Below, in pieces: positions 4,550 through 6,623 of a DNA stretch of 6,623 bases (the first letter of the stretch is position 1; every line of letters begins with the position of its first letter). Made by a program: the position numbers and the translations under genes. The stretch spans positions 20,691 through 27,313 of the forward strand of contig DAHU01000008.1 of assembly GCA_002495945.1 (NCBI GenBank), read 5' to 3'. This DNA comes from Euryarchaeota archaeon UBA13 (GTDB taxonomy: Archaea; Thermoplasmatota; Poseidoniia; Poseidoniales; Poseidoniaceae). The notes under the pieces were generated by a model. That model did not search any database, was not told the DNA's origin, and worked only from the letters and a program-made list of their open reading frames with translations.

Positions 4550-6559
4550 TTGGCACTGATTAACATAACACTTCCAGATGGAACAGTTAACGAATATGCT
4601 GCTGGAATCACCTGTTTAGAAGTAATAACTGATGCACTGGGAAAGAAAAACGGCTGCCTTGCTGCACTGGTCGATGGTTCGCAAAAAGACATGTCCTACG
4701 AAATTCATGACTCTTGTGAAGTTGAAGGCATCAAAGCAGATTCACCTGCCGGAATGCACATCCTCAGACACAGCACAGCTCACCTTCTTGCCCAAGCCGT
4801 TGTCGAGCTTTATCCAGACGCTAAGCCTACTATAGGGCCCGCAATCGAGAGAGGTTTCTACTACGATTTTGCCATGGAGCCGATTACTGAGGCAGACCTT
4901 AAGCCAATTCACAAAAAAATGCAAGAAATTGCTAGACGCAATCTAATCGTAGAAAGAATCGAACTTGGTGATGAAGAACTGCGAGAACATTTTACTGATA
5001 ATCAGTACAAAATAGAGATAATCAACGATAAGATCGGAGAAGGAACGGGTTCAACAATTTACAAGCAGGGTGATTGGTATGATTTATGCCTCGGACCACA
5101 CGTTCAAAGCACTGGAAAATTAATGTTCTCAAAATTAACTAGTGTTTCATCGGCCTACTGGCGAGGAGACCAAGACAGAGAACAATTAGTCCGCATCTAC
5201 GGCATTGTTGAACCAACAAAAGACGCCTTGAAACAAACCTTGCACAGGATGGAAGAGGCCAAAAAACGCGACCACAGAAAACTCGGTCGCGATTTGCAAC
5301 TCTTCCACATTGATGAGGAGGTGGGACAAGGATTGATTCTCTGGACTCCGCGAGGAGCGATAATTCGCCAAGAATTACAGAATTTTATTGGTGAGCACCT
5401 CACAAGACAAGGTTATTCTCAAGTATTTACTCCGCACATCGGGAAATTAGATTTGTATCGAACCTCCGGCCACTTCCCCTACTACCAAGACTCTCAATAT
5501 CCCCCATTGGTTGAAAAAGACCTGATGAAAAAATTAGCCGATGAGGGATGCTCCTGCTCCGAGTTATCCAATATGATGAAGTCAGGTGAAATTGATGGTT
5601 ACATGCTTAAGCCAATGAATTGCCCACATCACGTCAAAATATACGCCTCGCAAGCCAGATCATATCGAGATCTACCGCTAAGATTAGCAGAATTTGGCAC
5701 GGTTTATCGCTGGGAGCAATCGGGTGAAATCTCCGGAATGACGAGGGTGAGGGGGTTCACGCAAGATGATGCACATCTATTCGTTACAGAAGATCAAATT
5801 GCACAAGAGGTGCTTGGATGTATTGAACTCGTGCAAATCATTTTTGATAAGTTGGGCATGACTGACTATCGGGTTAGGGTTGGTCTACGTGACCCGGACT
5901 CAACCAAATATGTTGGCGATCCAAAGCGTTGGGACAAGGCCGAGAAAGCGTGCCGTGATGCGGCAGCATCACTCGGTGTTGATTGGTCAGAAGAAGAAGG
6001 CGAAGCAGCGTTCTACGGGCCAAAAATTGATTTCGTCGTGAAGGATGTTATTGGCCGTGAATGGCAGTTAGGAACTGTTCAGGTAGATTACAACCTGCCG
6101 GAGCGTTTCGATTTGACCTACAAAGGCTCAGATGGTGAATTGCATCGACCGGTGATGATACATCGAGCACCGTTCGGCTCTATGGAGAGGTTCTGTGGTG
6201 TGCTAATCGAACATTTTGCCGGCCGCTTCCCTACTTGGTTGTCACCAACTCAGTGCCATATTCTAACCATTTCTCAGAAGCACACTGAATATGCTAATAC
6301 AGTTGCTGAAAAACTAAAGGAAAATGGTATTCGAGTACAGATTGATGATGGAGATGACACCATCGGCAAGAAGATTAGAACTCACAGAAAACTTCACCCG
6401 GCCTACATGATTATCCTTGGAGATGGTGAAGCAGAAAATCACACTGTTAGTTTGCGAGCGCGCAATGGAGATCAAGTAGCAGATATACCACTTGATGAAT
6501 TTATCAGCAAAATCAACAATGAAATTAGTGAGAAATTATCGCAACCCAGCCTAGTCTGA
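4550..6559 (+). CDS. thrS: Threonyl-tRNA synthetase, bacterial type
   Basis: This class II enzyme attaches threonine to tRNA-Thr in the cytoplasm. From TTG 4550 it has 669 residues (688 from TTG 4493), near the usual bacterial 640-ish. A TGS domain covers 1-63 (INITLPDG). The second additional (editing) domain covers about 64-220, with HSTAH (H74, H78) and C180/H184 in DLCLGPH, the residues used to clear mischarged serine. The catalytic core spans about 245-565: zinc ligands C358 (KPMNCPHH), H409 (DDAH) and H538 (VMIHRA), motif 2 arginine R387 and motif 3 arginine R547. The anticodon domain is 566-665. All key residues are present. Relative to E. coli there is an extra ~25 residues between SGH308 and C358, including C334-S-C336. 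At the position of E. coli anticodon contact N575 it has D602, while R583, E600 and R609 equivalents are kept. Archaea more often carry a ThrRS without TGS and with a different editing domain, so transfer from bacteria is inferred. Confidence 0.96.
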   Translation: MALINITLPDGTVNEYAAGITCLEVITDALGKKNGCLAALVDGSQKDMSYEIHDSCEVEGIKADSPAGMHILRHSTAHLLAQAVVELYPDAKPTIGPAIERGFYYDFAMEPITEADLKPIHKKMQEIARRNLIVERIELGDEELREHFTDNQYKIEIINDKIGEGTGSTIYKQGDWYDLCLGPHVQSTGKLMFSKLTSVSSAYWRGDQDREQLVRIYGIVEPTKDALKQTLHRMEEAKKRDHRKLGRDLQLFHIDEEVGQGLILWTPRGAIIRQELQNFIGEHLTRQGYSQVFTPHIGKLDLYRTSGHFPYYQDSQYPPLVEKDLMKKLADEGCSCSELSNMMKSGEIDGYMLKPMNCPHHVKIYASQARSYRDLPLRLAEFGTVYRWEQSGEISGMTRVRGFTQDDAHLFVTEDQIAQEVLGCIELVQIIFDKLGMTDYRVRVGLRDPDSTKYVGDPKRWDKAEKACRDAAASLGVDWSEEEGEAAFYGPKIDFVVKDVIGREWQLGTVQVDYNLPERFDLTYKGSDGELHRPVMIHRAPFGSMERFCGVLIEHFAGRFPTWLSPTQCHILTISQKHTEYANTVAEKLKENGIRVQIDDGDDTIGKKIRTHRKLHPAYMIILGDGEAENHTVSLRARNGDQVADIPLDEFISKINNEISEKLSQPSLV

Positions 6560-6560
6560 C

Positions 6561-6566
6561 AGGAGG
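6561..6566 (+). promoter_or_regulatory. Strong Shine-Dalgarno sequence after the thrS stop
   Basis: AGGAGG begins two bases after the thrS stop codon and is the best ribosome-binding site in the window. It implies a downstream gene co-transcribed with thrS and translated by re-initiation or independent initiation. No ATG or GTG follows at suitable spacing: ATT at 6574 is seven bases downstream, while TTG at 6569 is only two bases away and opens a frame of eight codons. Confidence 0.6.
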
Positions 6567-6573
6567 ATTTGAA

Positions 6574-6623
6574 ATTTCAGCACCGCCAATCATAAACGAT
6601 TTCGGAGTTGTTGCGATTGTCCC
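6574..6623 (+). CDS. Start of a downstream gene, partial, candidate ATT start
   Basis: The frame through 6574 stays open to the window edge and reads as plausible protein: after the initiator, SAPPIINDFGVVAIVP. It is preceded by AGGAGG with a seven-base gap to ATT 6574. The frame is open back to a stop at 6529, and the only other near-cognate starts in it upstream are ATT 6535, ATC 6538 and CTG 6556. Seventeen codons are too few to name a family. A start outside the window, or an assembly error, cannot be excluded. Confidence 0.35.
   Translation, partial: MSAPPIINDFGVVAIV

Noticed and set aside
6535..6623. thrS followed by infC, as in many bacteria, because of the ATT start candidate
   Set aside because: The visible residues SAPPIINDFGVVAIVP do not match the IF3 N-terminus, and the genomic setting is archaeal.
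1..6623. Defence system, mobile element or CRISPR array
   Set aside because: No direct repeats with spacers, transposase, integrase, nuclease or toxin-like gene was found on either strand; all long frames are accounted for.

Overview
The window looks like chromosomal DNA from an uncultured archaeon. A marine Euryarchaeota of the Marine Group II / Poseidoniales type is my best guess, not a proven placement. Three things point to archaea. There is a clear Alba chromatin protein gene. There is a tRNA-Gly(GCC) with the archaeal/eukaryotic discriminator A73 and a TATA element about 29 bp upstream of its 5' end. The large secreted protein ends in one membrane anchor and a short charged tail and is rich in N-X-S/T sequons, a style common in planktonic euryarchaeal surface proteins. 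The threonyl-tRNA synthetase is of bacterial type and suggests an old inter-domain transfer.

Layout. Positions 1-311 (-) hold the N-terminal part of an unrecognised multi-spanning membrane protein cut by the window edge. A 92-bp divergent spacer with a perfect 14-bp TATA-containing palindrome separates it from a small ArsC / low-molecular-weight phosphatase family gene (404-763, +). That gene converges on alba (765-1088, -) with one base between the stop codons. Upstream of alba on the same strand lies tRNA-Gly(GCC) (1152-1226, -) with its own TATA box. Next is a 1031-residue type I surface protein (1277-4372, -) with a signal peptide, beta-rich N-terminal modules, a Pro/Glu linker, three Ig/cadherin-like repeats and a C-terminal anchor. 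A divergent AT-rich spacer leads to thrS (best start TTG at 4550, stop at 6559, +). A strong AGGAGG then precedes the first codons of another, truncated gene whose only well-placed start would be ATT.

How the genes relate. Alba, tRNA-Gly and ThrRS are housekeeping information-processing genes. The surface protein and the edge membrane protein belong to the envelope. The ArsC-like enzyme has no visible ars partners. I see no CRISPR array, insertion sequence, toxin-antitoxin pair or phage gene. I do not claim a new multi-gene system here. The most unusual items are the surface protein, the bacterial ThrRS with its extra Cys-X-Cys insert, the symmetric TATA palindrome and the ATT-start candidate after thrS. 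No gap exceeds about 180 bp.
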